The translations under genes and the position numbers were made by a program. A stretch of DNA of 64,000 nt from the NCBI GenBank assembly GCA_964304625.1, contig OZ199839.1, forward strand, positions 3,658,001 through 3,722,000, in the 5' to 3' direction. This document shows positions 23,601-36,877 of the stretch, in pieces. Each line of letters starts with the position of its first letter. The first letter of the stretch is position 1. The notes below the pieces were generated by a model. It worked only from the letters and a program-made list of their open reading frames with translations. It ran no database searches and was not told the origin of the DNA. Origin of the DNA: Kudoa neothunni (Eukaryota > Cnidaria).

Positions 23601-25967
23601 ATTAATTTTGTTCGTTGTTGATACCATGATTAAAATTATGAATGTTGCAGTTTTCACTTTATTTTGTGGACATTGACAAGACTTTTTTTCTAAGATAGAT
23701 ATTATTGCACGAGTTGTAGAATATTTTGTTGAGATTGCTCATTAAATTATGTTTTATTGTATATACATGAGGTTGTTTGTTTCCTAAATAGATTAGACCC
23801 TCCCGGTCCAAATTGAGGTCCATTAGGGACCCCAATTTCATTATTTTTCGCGTTACTCTGAAAGTGAATTATTGATTTCTTAACTATCCTAGGGACGCTT
23901 CTATAAGGTTAAAAAGTTTGTTTAAAAACTATAATTTTTTTCTAATTTAAAAAATACGCCTTAGAGATTATACTTATTTCATAATCCGAATATTTACTTA
24001 TATAGAATTCCAAGCAAAATGGTTCATTATATACATATTAGTCTATTTTACTAATTTCTATTTATAAATTTCGTTTAATTGATTTTGAAGCCGTATACAC
24101 GTATGGTTTATATATACCTAGACCTAATAGGAGATTAGCGAAAGTTAATCCGTACCCCGCTTCATGGTTGGTGGGCTTTTATTTCTCTAAAGGATCTCTG
24201 TTTACCAACAATAAACTAGCCCATGATTCATTATATGCGATACAACTATTAGAATATTCGTGTATTATCTGGGGATTTCATAATTTTTATTCGGTGTAAT
24301 ATAAATTGATAGAGTATAAAGTATTTGGAAAATAATTGTTCTAATGCAAATTTATTAAAATAAGCAATGGGACCTATAAATAATTTTTAAAAATAGTCAG
24401 AAATAATGGCTAATAATATTTGTATTGAGTATATAATTGTAGGTAAGACATCGTGTGTTTATTAATTATTGATATCGTCGTGTACGTGCTACGAATTATT
24501 AGCATAGAAACATTAAATGTATGTTCCAGCAGTTTTACAAGTACGGAGAAAAAATATTTAAACAACTTAGGTTCCCCCAGCATAAATTTTTTAATGTAAT
24601 CATACTAACTCTTAAATATGCAAATAAGTTAAAAAAAGTTCGTAAAAATGCAAGGGGATGTAGTATTTAAAAATGTAAATAAATTACTAAGAAATGCACC
24701 TTTATAATTTTTTTATTTTACTTTCTATGAAAACTCAGAGTAAACTGCATGCGCGGCTACATATACTACTTTCGATACAGTCCGATAATTTCTACAAAAC
24801 GGCACTTAATTGGACCTATGTTTGATCATCATCTATTAATTTTTTATAGAACCTAGTCGGATAAATTAGATATTTATTTCATTTAGACATCTTTGAAGCC
24901 TTAAGTGCCGAAATTTATGGGCTGATTTCTTCACGTTGGTCCGACGCAATAAGTTCATCTTGGTCTCATATCAGCATTTTAAGCTACAGGAGAGAACTAG
25001 ATTTTGTTTCGTATACTTATAAATGTCTTTAAATAACATAACGTTAGTTTTGTAATAATTGATAGCATTTAAGACCGATTTAAATGGGTGCCAAATGGAT
25101 CATATCGGCACACGCGTAATTTTTTCGCAATCAGTACGAGTAGAGTTAAAATAAACTTTATCTTCTGACTTCTTAATGTATATAACTAAATTTCTACTTG
25201 TATATTTATTATTGCTCATTAATTAATATATTATTTATCAAATGAAAGTCTTTTTTTAATTATTCTACAATTTATGGTTCTAAATTATTCAATACTCATT
25301 GTCATGTAAACTGTGAGTTATTGTATCAATTAATTATGTAAATCAGTATAGCTTTAATTTTTTCACAATTTTGAAATAATAATTTAAACTTAATGGTATT
25401 TAAATTTATCTTAAAAACGCTATTTAAGACATGTTTAAAATAGGAAGTTCAACTTACGTTATCATATAATTCAATAAAATAATAAGAATAAATTACAATA
25501 TTAAGTCATCGTTTGTCATAGGATTAAACAATTTATGAAATTATCGTATAAAAAATTTATGTTGGGATACATTGGCTGATAGTTATGTTGTAATGAATTA
25601 TTATTATAAACTTGGAATTATAAAATTTATTGGTTAACGACTAATTTTATGTTAATTTTTATATGACTATATTATTTGTTTATTGTTGTATATTTATCAT
25701 TTTTATCAAAACTAAGATTTTCTCTCTATCCGAATTGATAAATATTTGTATATGGAAATATTTTTATGGAAAACATTGTACGTATTTATTTTTTCGTGAT
25801 TTTGCATTATTCATAAAATTATAAACGATTAAAAATATCTATCCGTCTCGTATTCAAGAATGGATAATACTACTTGTTAACCTATTCATCTAAGTATAAA
25901 TCTGCCTATTAGTTATTTAACGAAGACTCTTTATCGTATAACAAGAATCTATTGCTTAAAACGAAAA
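23601..25967. other. Gene-free AT-rich region
   Basis: No gene or RNA recognised. The last part is the presumed promoter of Kunitz gene A. Confidence 0.4.
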
Positions 25968-27431
25968 ATGATATTTATTCTAACGCTGATTACTATCGGC
26001 ATCAACAATTTTAATATTAATGCAGGTATAAATTTTTCAGCTATCGTATTTAATATTTTAGTAGAACCTGCTCTCAACTCATATGCTAAAGATACTGGAG
26101 AGTTCAAGGAGGGAGAAAATATCAACAATGAACTCACAAGATGGTTTATCAATACCGAAACAAATGAATGTGAAACTTTCCAATACAGAGGAACCAAAGG
26201 AAATTTTAACAATTTTCGAACAAAGATAGAATGCAAACGACACTGTAAAGTTTTCTTTAAAATAATTTAGTTGAATTATTTTAGTCGAAAATCCTGTTTC
26301 AGACAAAATTGAGGGTTGTCAAGATACTCCAAAATCGGAGGGGAATTGTAATACTCTTAAAAAGGACGAACTGAAAGAGGACAAATGGTCTTGGAATCCA
26401 GCCAACGGGGAATGTGAAAACTTTAAATACTCTGGATGTGGAGGGAATAGGAACAGATATGACTCCCAAAATGAATGTGAAGCATTTTGCTACAGTAAGT
26501 TTATTGAATGTAAATATACTTTATTACTAATCTCCGGCCTTTAGATGAAGAAGAGCATTATGGAAAACCCACTGGCACTAGCCTAACATTAGACGCGGAG
26601 AAAAAAGCACAATACATCATTCCTAATTATCATGATTGTCATTTGAAACCAGATTTACAGACAGAGACCGTTGAGATAAAAGCAATCGCATTGATTGACA
26701 CTAGACAATGTGTGTATGCAGCGGCAGGATCAAGCGTGAAAGGGAAAAAGATAAGAGGAGCATTCGATAATATTAATGAGTGCATCAAAAAATGCTTTCG
26801 TAATTATTTTATTTGTTCTAAAAATAATTTTTAAATAGCTCTTGAGTATGATTTTACAGAAACAGATAAAATAAAAAAAATGCAACAAAAAATACCAGCA
26901 TGTAGTAGAGTTCAACCAGATCAATATGAAAAACCAACTGAAGGTGCCCCTAAACCAGAAATTCGATTTTATTACGATCACAGCGACAAAGGCTGTACAC
27001 GATTTGAGAGTTGGCCTGGTAAATTCAACCCTACTAAAAACAATTTCCCTTCAGCCGAAATATGCGAAAGTTACTGTGGATGGGGTAAAATAGAAACTTT
27101 GGTTAAATTTAATGTTAATGAAATAGAAAAACCGACAGAAACTAATCCCATTGAAAGAGAGCCGGTTTGTTTTTTGCCAAAAGCCGGAGAATTTAGTGAA
27201 TCTGATAATATTAATGGGAACCTCAAAGTTAAAAGGTGGTATTTTGATAGTTCCGAAGAAAATTTTAAATGCAGATCCTTTTTGTTCGGTGGCCTTAATG
27301 GAAATAGCAATAACTTTAAATCAAAAGATGCTTGCAAAAACATTTGCTGGACTAACATGGATGTTGACGAGAATGCATTCAATGCTGAAGATGCAAATAG
27401 TACTATTGAGGATGACCAGTCATCGTCATAA
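25968..27431 (+). CDS. Secreted five-Kunitz-domain protein (paralogue A)
   Basis: Five exons, 25968-26244, 26285-26494, 26545-26799, 26839-27084 and 27127-27431. All introns are phase 1 and 39-50 nt. Product: 430 residues, with a signal peptide (hydrophobic residues 2-19) and an acidic C-terminal tail. Each exon carries one Kunitz-type unit. Unit 1 (30-93) keeps only Cys68 and Cys89, the C3-C5 bond. Unit 2 (104-161) has all six cysteines (104, 114, 136, 144, 157, 161). Units 3-5 each have four (194/218/242/246; 269/300/323/327; 344/378/399/403), lacking C2 and C4. Unit 2 has Asn115 at the P1 position rather than Lys/Arg, so trypsin inhibition is doubtful. The fourth intron happens to be open and in frame, so a read-through frame is misleading. 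The closest relative is gene B at 33.3 kb. Confidence 0.85.
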
Positions 27432-30400
27432 GAATAGAATCATAATCATTTTTGTAAACACACTTTACTGATAACCGTATATTGTAGGTTAGAGTAGATG
27501 AAAAAATTTACATATACGATTCAAATGTGTTATTTTGATATTGTTTTTACGTACTGCTTTTGTATTAACCGCCCATTGATGAATTTTTTGTATTATTGGT
27601 TAGGACCTAAGGTTAATATCAAAAATTATGGTTTTCTGCCATAATAAATCACCAAAAATTATTTGATCTCAACCAAATTTATAAAAGAGGTCATTCAAAA
27701 TGCAATATTAACCGAAAAGTGAAACACTGAGGAAAAAGAGCAATACATGTTCTTTTCATTGCATAAGAACAATTTTTTATCATATTAAAATTCTTTCTAT
27801 ATACATATTAGAATATGAGAATAATATTTCATTTAGTTGGCAGAAAATTGGTAAATATATCCATGTAACTAAATGCCACAAGTCTTCAAGAATCGATATC
27901 CTCTCCCCATTTCATCATTAAGACATCGGTAAAAAGAAATAATTTTTTCCACGTCATAGATTAACTAATGAAATATCAAATATTTAAAATTTAAGCCAGC
28001 AGTTGTTTACAAATATTAGATATTCTATAAATTCTTTAATTCTCTCATTCTTAATTATCTACTATCATTTTAAATTATATAATCTTAAAACTAGAGAATA
28101 TTTGTCGAAGAAATAAAATAAAAATATTACTATCATGCTCTTAATTCGTGTTTCCTTAAAAATGGTATCCAAATAGGACCTAAACAAGTATACGTCGTTT
28201 TCTGTACACTAAATACTAGACAATAAATTAATTTCAATTAAAATTTTTAAAACTAATAGAATATGAAACCAAAATTATTTATCATTAATTTTACAGAGAA
28301 GAATTAAATAATAGAAATCTATGATGTCGAACTATGATAAACCTAGCTTATTAATAGACCGCTTAATATAATGATAGTTCTATAAATTTGTTCTCCAGGA
28401 CTCTTACGGTCGCCAAAAAATCACAAGCTTTTATAATGAGTTCAAATAAAATAAATACCAACCTATTTAGAAATAATAAATCAAGTTGTTTTGTTAAGAA
28501 ACTTTAACATTTTCATGTATACAACGAGAGTTACATTCCTTCGTGAAATATTTTAAACTGCTCCAAATAATTTATAACATCAATCGAAATGAAGTAAATA
28601 AATGAAGGTTAAAATTATTTCTTGGTTTTACCTGGGATACATTTGTTGGTTGCTGCTTCCACCGAAATCTACTCACCACATATTTTACTTTTTTCAAGCG
28701 AATCAATTTTTGTAGTTGAAAAATTAAATTTATTTCTTGAATGTTCATAAATATGGAAAATGTGCTATCCTGAGTGATTATGTATAACAATAAACTAATT
28801 AATACCATATAAATGATTAAATAGGGAATAACTGTCTCAATATTTTCTAAAGAATTCCTTATTTTATTAGCTAAAAGTATTATTTAGAAGTAATAAAAAC
28901 TTAGCTCTTTTTTTAAATTGAAGCGTTGTTTTTGCTCATACATTCATGTATTTAACATTCACTATTTTTATAGACAAATAGTTTTTAACATACGTTTCGT
29001 TATTATTTGAAAGATACAATTTATTAATTGAGATATTACAATAGTTTCACATAGATAAAATGAATAATCTCCAATTTCATTTTATCGTAAATTTTGGAAA
29101 TGTGTTGCCAACAAATTAAGGTAAAAACACTAAAATTTTTAGCACTATTCTGAGGTGATTTCCATCGATAGGTGTTTGTAAACTAAGGAGTATTTTATAA
29201 AAGAAATAATAATTAAGATTAATATTTATATTAGTAATTAAACAAGTTCATTTGAACTTTATAAGATTTTTGTTGAATTTTAAATTTTTGGCATTTCAAA
29301 AGCATTGATCTTTTAGTCGTCATACAACTATTGTATGTATTTTAATGTTAAGTATTCTGGTTGGATCTTACGTTGGAGCATCCCATATTAAAATTAGTAA
29401 CATAAGAATTAAAATTTTAAGTAGAGTTAAAATTTTTCTGCCTTTAATTTTGTGAAAATACTGGCTGAAATGTAACATTTTGGTCCAAGGTTATAAGCTG
29501 AGAAAAATATAAATAATTGTAGAAGAATGACAAAATTTTGCATAAATTTATACTACCTTTGTTTCTAAAAAATAAAATAATTTCTTATATCTATTGGTTC
29601 ATCACATCTAGAATCAGCTTTTAATCCATTTACCTTTTTTTATTGATTCAAAAATATAATTTTAAGAAAATAATTTGATTTAAATATTTATATAGAATAA
29701 AATGCATCGAATATAATATCTCGTATAGGAAGTTAGCTCTTATTTTTCTCCAAAAAGGTTCTATATAGATTTATGGATGGAAAAAATTCCAATAAGTCTA
29801 CTTGGTTTATAAAATTAAGTTGAGCATATAAATGAAATTCAATAATTCATCTAGAGGTTAGACTTTGTTCACTATCGGTATTACACTAAGTATTTGTCCA
29901 GGCTTTGATACGTGAATGATTGAATGATTTTATTTTCCAAACTATTATAATTTTTCCAAAGTTATTTTTAGTTTTCTGAATTTTACCAACAAAATTAAAA
30001 TAATTACAGTTCCTACGGCAAAAGGGGAATTCATCCTTTTATTTGGATTATGATGTTACGTGATCGACGGCAAAATATAAGTAGATCAATAACTTTAAAT
30101 AAACACTATGTTTTATAAGATGAATTGTAATATATATTAAAATATATTTAGAAAAATATTAATTATTTTCCATTTTAAATTTTTTCCAAAAATTTAAATT
30201 TATCTCCTAATATTTCAAATTATTATAAAATAAACTTTATTTTAAAGATGTTAAAATGAATATAAAATATTTGTAGAGTTTTCAACAAAAGAATAGTTTG
30301 TGTATATGCAACCATTACCGTAAATTATATACTCAAATACGTGTATTCTAACTAAGAGATTTTTTATTACAATAACCTATATTGAAATATGTTAAAAATT

Positions 30401-30825
30401 TTTAAATTTCATAACAATAATTTATAAACTTTTTTAATGCGGCTGCATTTAAAATTTTGTATTGGCCCTACTTTATATTTAATGAGGATAGTCTAGAATT
30501 AATATTTCAACATGATTTGAATAAAATATATTGGAAGAAAAATTCAAAATTTAAAATTATACTTTAATTAATAAAAATAATATTTTATACTCTAAATTTC
30601 ACATTCTATGCTTAATTTCAATTGATCTCATTGATATAGCATGTTGGCTTAAAAACATATATACCGATAAAAAATACAATTGCTACGCCTAATAAATAAC
30701 TCTTATTTAAATTTGCAATCGTATTAAATATTTTATCGCAAAAATGGGGGTTTTAAACAAAATAATCAATTAATAAATAGAATAGGCTTTTTCGTAAGAA
30801 ATTATCAAATTTGATATCGCTATAA

Positions 30826-30856
<31 letters not shown>

Positions 30857-33285
30857 TACGTTAATTTATTATGTAAAAATAAATAAATCTGTTTTTCCTT
30901 TGATATAGTAAATATGTGAATAATATACATTGGATATTGAATAATATTTTATTATAAATTTTTTCACCTATTTTATGTATTCATTATTCTTTATGTGTTT
31001 TAGTATATTAAAATTTATTCTATTGTTAATTTTAAGTCAGTATTATTTAACTCAAACATTTTTACGCAAAACCCTGATATTTTATATGTTTATGAATAGT
31101 CATTTATGTCATTTATTGAATAAATTTCTGTATAGAAGAAAAAAAATATTTTTATTTAAAATATTAAATTATCTGAAAAGTCAAATGAATATTCTAATAA
31201 AAAAATTAGAAAAAGCTGGTAACTTTGTATTTACATATATCAAGAAAAACCAAGTACAATTTAATCTATCTACCAATTTTCCTTTTATCCTAAAAATACA
31301 GTATTGATAAGCGTGAGTTTACCTATTCACTTATACAAAGGTGAATTGTTGAATAGATTCGATCTGTATTGGTTACTCATTAGAATGACAGATCAACTGT
31401 GACACTTTAAAGTGTATGAATGATTTGATTTTATATCAATAAGTCTAATATCACCCAAAATTTAAGGAAGGAAAAAGGCTTTCAGCGTAGGTATTTAATC
31501 GCCTTATATTTAATTTAATGATTTTATCACATCTTTTAATTATAAGATAGATGTAATATAAACTATATTTTGTAGAATCAAGTATGACACTAACTTACTT
31601 CGCCGAAAGACAGCACAACACATTAAGGAATCCAAAACAAACAAGCTTATATCAAACATTTTAATTTAGAACAAGAAGTTTTAAGAAATTGTTATTCTAT
31701 TAATTTATATTTTCTTTAATTCAAAATTTTATAATGATTTTCCTATCGATATTTGTCAATGGAAAAATTTTAAAAGTCTATATCTCTTTCAATATGAACT
31801 CTATCTATAAATTATATGAATTACTTTTTCTTTTTTAAATAAAGCTAAATTTATTTTCAGGTTTGTAACTTTAATATGCTAATTAATTGCACATTCAAAA
31901 ATATTCACGTTTTCGTAGATGCATGATGATAGCTAATGGGAATTGAGATGTGATGGGACTAGCTTCTCTATAGTTGATTGGAATCCACGTTCAATTAATG
32001 CGAACTTATAATTAATTTACGTAAAAATTAACCATAAACAGAAAGATAAAATCAATAATATAACAAACTTAAACTCGTATGCATAACGTATTTTCGTTTG
32101 ATTATTTAGATTATAAAAAAACAATTATTTATTGACAAAAATTAAGAAACAATTAAATTTTCATAGTTTGAAAATTAAAGAAGCTTCGACAGACTGATTT
32201 AGAGTTTTTAAAATTTAAAAATACTATGTTAGGACCAAATTCAGATGGAGTAATTATGATATTATAATCTCAGACAATACTGAAGAAAATTGTTTGATAA
32301 ATTAGATCATCTATTGCAGGCGATGATCTATTTTCATAAATCTGATAACTATTCTAACGTTGTTACATCATTTGTATTATCAGAAAAAATTGCCAAACAT
32401 TCTCTAATATGAACATATGTAAATCATAAAAGATGTCAATCGCCAGTGAACTCCGCCTTACGTTTCCTTTTCAAGAAGGAACAATTTTTGATATCATAAA
32501 GTTATTCTTATGAAATCATATATTCATCTAGTTATTTTTATGAAACGACTTAAACTAAGGAAATATTAGAAATGCAACTAAGTTTCTATGAAATAAAAAG
32601 ATAATTTCGCTTGAATAACAAAATATAATTGTGGTACTTACAGGATGATTTATTGTTCCGTATTAAAAAATTTATAACCAAAGACCCTCTTAACTCTAAA
32701 CTCAAGTCTATTTTTTTAATGTTTTCGGAGTAATATGTCTTATTAATGCCTATACATTCAAATTAATAAAGTTTGTTTTTTGCCTCCTTGTTAATTAATT
32801 TCTTATATTTCTAAATATCCTCAAAAAATAATATTTATTATTTAATAATTGATATAAAATAACAAATATAAAGGGGGATTCTTTTGACATGAGAAATTAA
32901 AACATAAATGCATATTCGGATATTCCGAAATCATGAGTTGTTATTTCTGGGGTAAAAAAAAGTAGTTCAATATGTCACGTCGCAGTGTAATACATACTTT
33001 CTTAATTGTACTGAAAATATAATTTATTATTAAATCGTATCAACTAAGCATTTGTATATCAAGAGAGTTTTTACTAAAAAAGTTGTATCCTACATTTATC
33101 TTATTTATAGTATTAGTGTCTAATTTTTAAAATAATTATGAGTACCTATTAACGTGATGTCGAAGAATTAATAATACTGTATGTTATTCATTGAATATAA
33201 ATACTAATCGGTCTATTAATTATTCACCGAGGGTTTCCTATTAAATAACATCAACTTACATAATATTTATCGCGTTTACCTAAAT
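27432..33285. other. 5.9-kb spacer between the two Kunitz genes
   Basis: Very AT-rich. An (AT)n microsatellite lies at 30825-30848, and a 110-codon frame at 30975-31307 is composed almost wholly of AT-rich codons with no motif. No exon chain seen on either strand. The final ~150 bases before 33286 resemble the leader of gene A, consistent with duplication of gene plus promoter. Confidence 0.4.
30825..30848. repeat. (TA)n microsatellite
   Basis: Uninterrupted TA dinucleotide run of about 24 bases in an AT-rich spacer. Confidence 0.8.
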
Positions 33286-34759
33286 ATGCGTTTTTTTCTA
33301 ACATTGTTTGCAATCTGTATCAACAGTTTTAGCATTAAAGCAGGTGTTAATTTTCCAATTATTCTATTTAATATTGTTTTAGAACCTACTCTCAACTCAT
33401 ATGCTAAAGATTTTGGAGAGTTTAAAGAGGGGGAAGGCATAAACAACGAACTCACAAGATGGTTTATCAATACCGAAACAAATGAATGTGAAACTTTCCA
33501 ATACAGAGGAACCAAAGGCAACTTTAACAATTTTCGAACAAAGATAGAATGCCAAAGACACTGTAAAATTTTTTTGTTTAAAATAATTTAATTGAATTAT
33601 TTTAGTCGAAAATCCTGTTGCTGACAAAATTGAGGGTTGCAAAGACACTGCTGAGTCTGTAGGTCTATGCAATACTCTTAAGGATAGCACGTTAGAACAA
33701 ACCAAATGGACATGGGATCGAACTTCTGGCACCTGTAAATCTTTTAAATACTCTGGTTGTGGAGGAAGTAAAAACAGGTATGATTCCGAAGAAGAATGCG
33801 AAGCATTTTGTTACAGTAATTCTGTATGAAGTCAAAATAATTACATAAAAATTGATGCCTTTAAGATGATGATACAAATTATGGGAATCCGGTAAATACT
33901 GTAAATTTAGTTGAAACAAAAAAAAACGAATACAAAATACCTAATTATCATGACTGCCATTTAAAACCAGATTTACAGACAGAGAAAGCGGAAATCAAAG
34001 CAATTGCATTAATTGATACAAGACAATGTGTGTATGCAGCGGCAGGATCAAAGGTGGAGAACAAAAAGATCAGAGGAGCATTCGATAATATTAATGATTG
34101 CATAAAGAAATGCTTTCGTAATTGATTTATATACTAAATAAATAATACATTAAATAGCTTTTGAACATGATCCTGAAGAAACAAACGAAATAAATAGAAT
34201 GAAACAAAAAATACCAGCATGTAGTAGAGTTCAACCAGATCAATATGACAAACCAACAGAAGGTTCCCCTAAACCGGAAATTCGATTTTACTACGACCAC
34301 AGCAACAAAGGCTGTACACGATTTGAGAGTTGGCCGGGTGCGTTCGACGATACTAAAAATAATTTCCCTTCAGCCGAAATATGCGAAAGTTATTGTGGAT
34401 GGGGTAGAATATAATGTTTTGTTAAATTTAATGTTAATGAAATAGAAAAACCGAGAGAAACTAATCCCATTGAAAGAGAGCCAGTTTGTTTTTTACCAAA
34501 AGCTGGAGAATTTAGTGCATCTGATAACATTAATGGAAACCTCAACGTTAAAAGATGGTATTTTGACAGTTCAGAAGAAAATTTCAAATGCACTTCGTTT
34601 ATGTTTGGCGGTCTTAATGGAAATAGCAATAATTTTAAATCTGAAGAAGCTTGCAAGAACATTTGTTGGAGGAACATGGATGTTGATGAAGCAACTTTCG
34701 CCGCTCAAGATGATCATTCTAGTGTTCAAGACGATAAACAACCATCGCAAGGTCAATGA
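33286..34759 (+). CDS. Secreted five-Kunitz-domain protein (paralogue B)
   Basis: Same structure as the gene at 26 kb: exons 33286-33562, 33606-33815, 33866-34117, 34158-34403 and 34446-34759, all introns phase 1 (43, 50, 40, 42 nt). The product has 432 residues with a signal peptide and acidic tail. Exon lengths match A exactly for exons 1, 2 and 4, and differ by one codon in exon 3. The pattern of retained and lost cysteines is the same in all five units, and P1 of the six-cysteine unit is again Asn. A TAA follows GGTAGAATA at 34411, but it lies inside the 42-nt fourth intron, so the gene is not truncated. Divergence is highest in unit 2 and the tail, and lowest in units 1 and 4. This suggests different constraint per unit. 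Confidence 0.85.
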
Positions 34760-35978
34760 AAAAGTTATTTTCTAAATTTCAATTCAATTAGTGATAGTTC
34801 GACGATAGAATGAACAACTAAATTGGTGCATTTTTTAAGAGTCATTTTTATAAAAGAATTGAAAAATTTTGTGACCAAAATTTTGTTATAGAAATTAATA
34901 TGATATAAAATGATCACTGTTTTTTTGCGATATAAATAATTAAAACGACAGATTCTACAGAAATAATACGAAATAATTCGTGATTAGTCAGAGCACTTTA
35001 AACCATGATGGATTTAACATAAAATGAATGTATAAATATTTAAGTTATATCATAATATCAAAATCAATTGGATTTTCTAGCTATAAATTTTAGTGAACGA
35101 GTGCATGAATAATGTTTCCCAACCAAGATCATGAATACTAAGCGTCGTGCGTTATTATTATTAATAGTTGTTTAAAATGTACATGAAAGCAAGGTTTAAT
35201 CTTTTTACACGTAAATTAATTTTTAAGATATAAAATTTTAGAATTTAAAAATTATTATTAACTTTTCAAATTAAAAATTAAAATAACTGTAGTTTGATAA
35301 TTTTCAACGCCGTTACACTACTATTATAAGGAATTGATAAATATTATGTTGATTATCCTAGCAAAAATTTATTACTGGCAGATCTTGTAATATAAATAAA
35401 TCCCTTTTATAAACATAGGAAATATTAACCGAGGATTTACTAAGTAATCGCAAGTCAACGTGGGAACCTAAATAGAATAAAATTTACTAAAATTATTAAG
35501 GTATCAATAAATTGATAAATAGTTTTTATTTAACAATATCGAATAAGACTACTGTTATGAATAGATTATAAATGCTCTCTGATTGAGTAATATAACAAGT
35601 GATGTGAATTGTAGAATAAACCACCATAGTAGCTTCTTTATCGATACTTATGTGGATAAAACGTAATTTCTCTGCATATTGGACCATTACTGTGATAATT
35701 ACTCTGTCGGCGATTGGCTGGAAAAGTCACAACCAAGTAAATAAATGCCAACAACTTTATTTTTTCGATTCTCTAAAAATAAATCGATAAAAATTTGTTG
35801 AAGACACCTCATCTAACCTATGTCATACATTACATTATTTAGTAGTGCATTATTGGGTTATCCTTAACTTGATCGAAACCACTTTATATTGTATGACTAG
35901 ATGATTACCGTGACGCATTGATGGAGTTATATTTAACCTTCTAAGTAGCTGAAAAATTTACACCCTCCAAATAATAAT
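34760..35978. other. Gene-free AT-rich spacer
   Basis: No coding or RNA feature recognised. Confidence 0.4.
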
Positions 35979-36877
35979 GGGGTAGAAATTTACCCCACTT
36001 TTATATTTAATAGAACGGTCTCAAATAAAATTCAGCATTGACTGACAAAATATGAGGAAAATTCATAGAGTAAATTTTGAATGAATGATTAATCGTTAAA
36101 GTTATATTCAGTGTACACATGTGCGAATATTAATATTGTTACATTTTAATGGAGTATGATTGTATTTATAGGTGTATTTCCACGGTTTTTTAGTTTTAAC
36201 ATTTAATTCAAGTTTTACAACAGCTGCCAATTAATTCATCGTATATTAAACAACGCAGCGTAAAACCGCACAGAAAAACACAAAATGATGGAAACCAGTG
36301 CTTATTTCACAAAAAAGTCATCATGTATGTTTTTAAACTCTTTCTAAAATACAAAACTTGTCAAAATGTTGAACAATTATATCATATATTTTTTAATTAC
36401 CTCTACAATACGAAACTAAGAATATTGATTAACAATGTTCACATATGTTTTAGGATGCTCTCTACAATGTAGAAATAAGAAAACTGATGAAAATTCATTG
36501 TATTTTGAATAACTGGTATAAAAATAATGAGAGAATGAGGAGCTATCATTGTGTTCTGGAGAGAACCATATGCTTATATCGATGTTGCGCGTGCGGACTG
36601 GCATCGCGTGTATAATGTTTTGTTATTTAATCGATAGAATTTCCATAAATTTTAAAAAATCACATGTATCAATATTTTAATGAATTTTGTTTGGAAGGTG
36701 TTTTTACGATAACTTTTTTGATATATTTGATATATGAAAAAAATTCAATTCATTTTTCTGAAAGCTTTCATAAAAATAAAAGATTACAAAAAGTGGAGGG
36801 GAGTTATGTTCCACTTATACATTACAACATCGTTGGAAAAGTTCACTCGGGGTAGAAATCAATCCCATTTTATTTAG
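35979..36877. mobile_element. Candidate foldback/MITE-type element
   Basis: The left end carries a perfect palindrome GGGGTAGAAATTTACCCC (35979-35996) preceded by AATAATAAT. The right end, read as reverse complement from about 36877, is AATAAAATGGGATTGATTTCTACCCC, nearly the same sequence. The ~0.9-kb interior has no recognised protein; the frames at 36416-36604 (-) and 36664-36855 (+) have no motif. Target duplications were not identified, so the exact ends are approximate. Confidence 0.35.

Noticed and set aside
30975-31307. 110-codon plus-strand frame
   Set aside because: Composed almost only of F, L, I, K, N, Y codons as expected from AT-rich DNA; no motif, no splice context.
34404-34445. 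Apparent nonsense mutation (TAA) truncating Kunitz gene B
   Set aside because: The stop lies inside a 42-nt GT-AG intron conserved in position and length with gene A.
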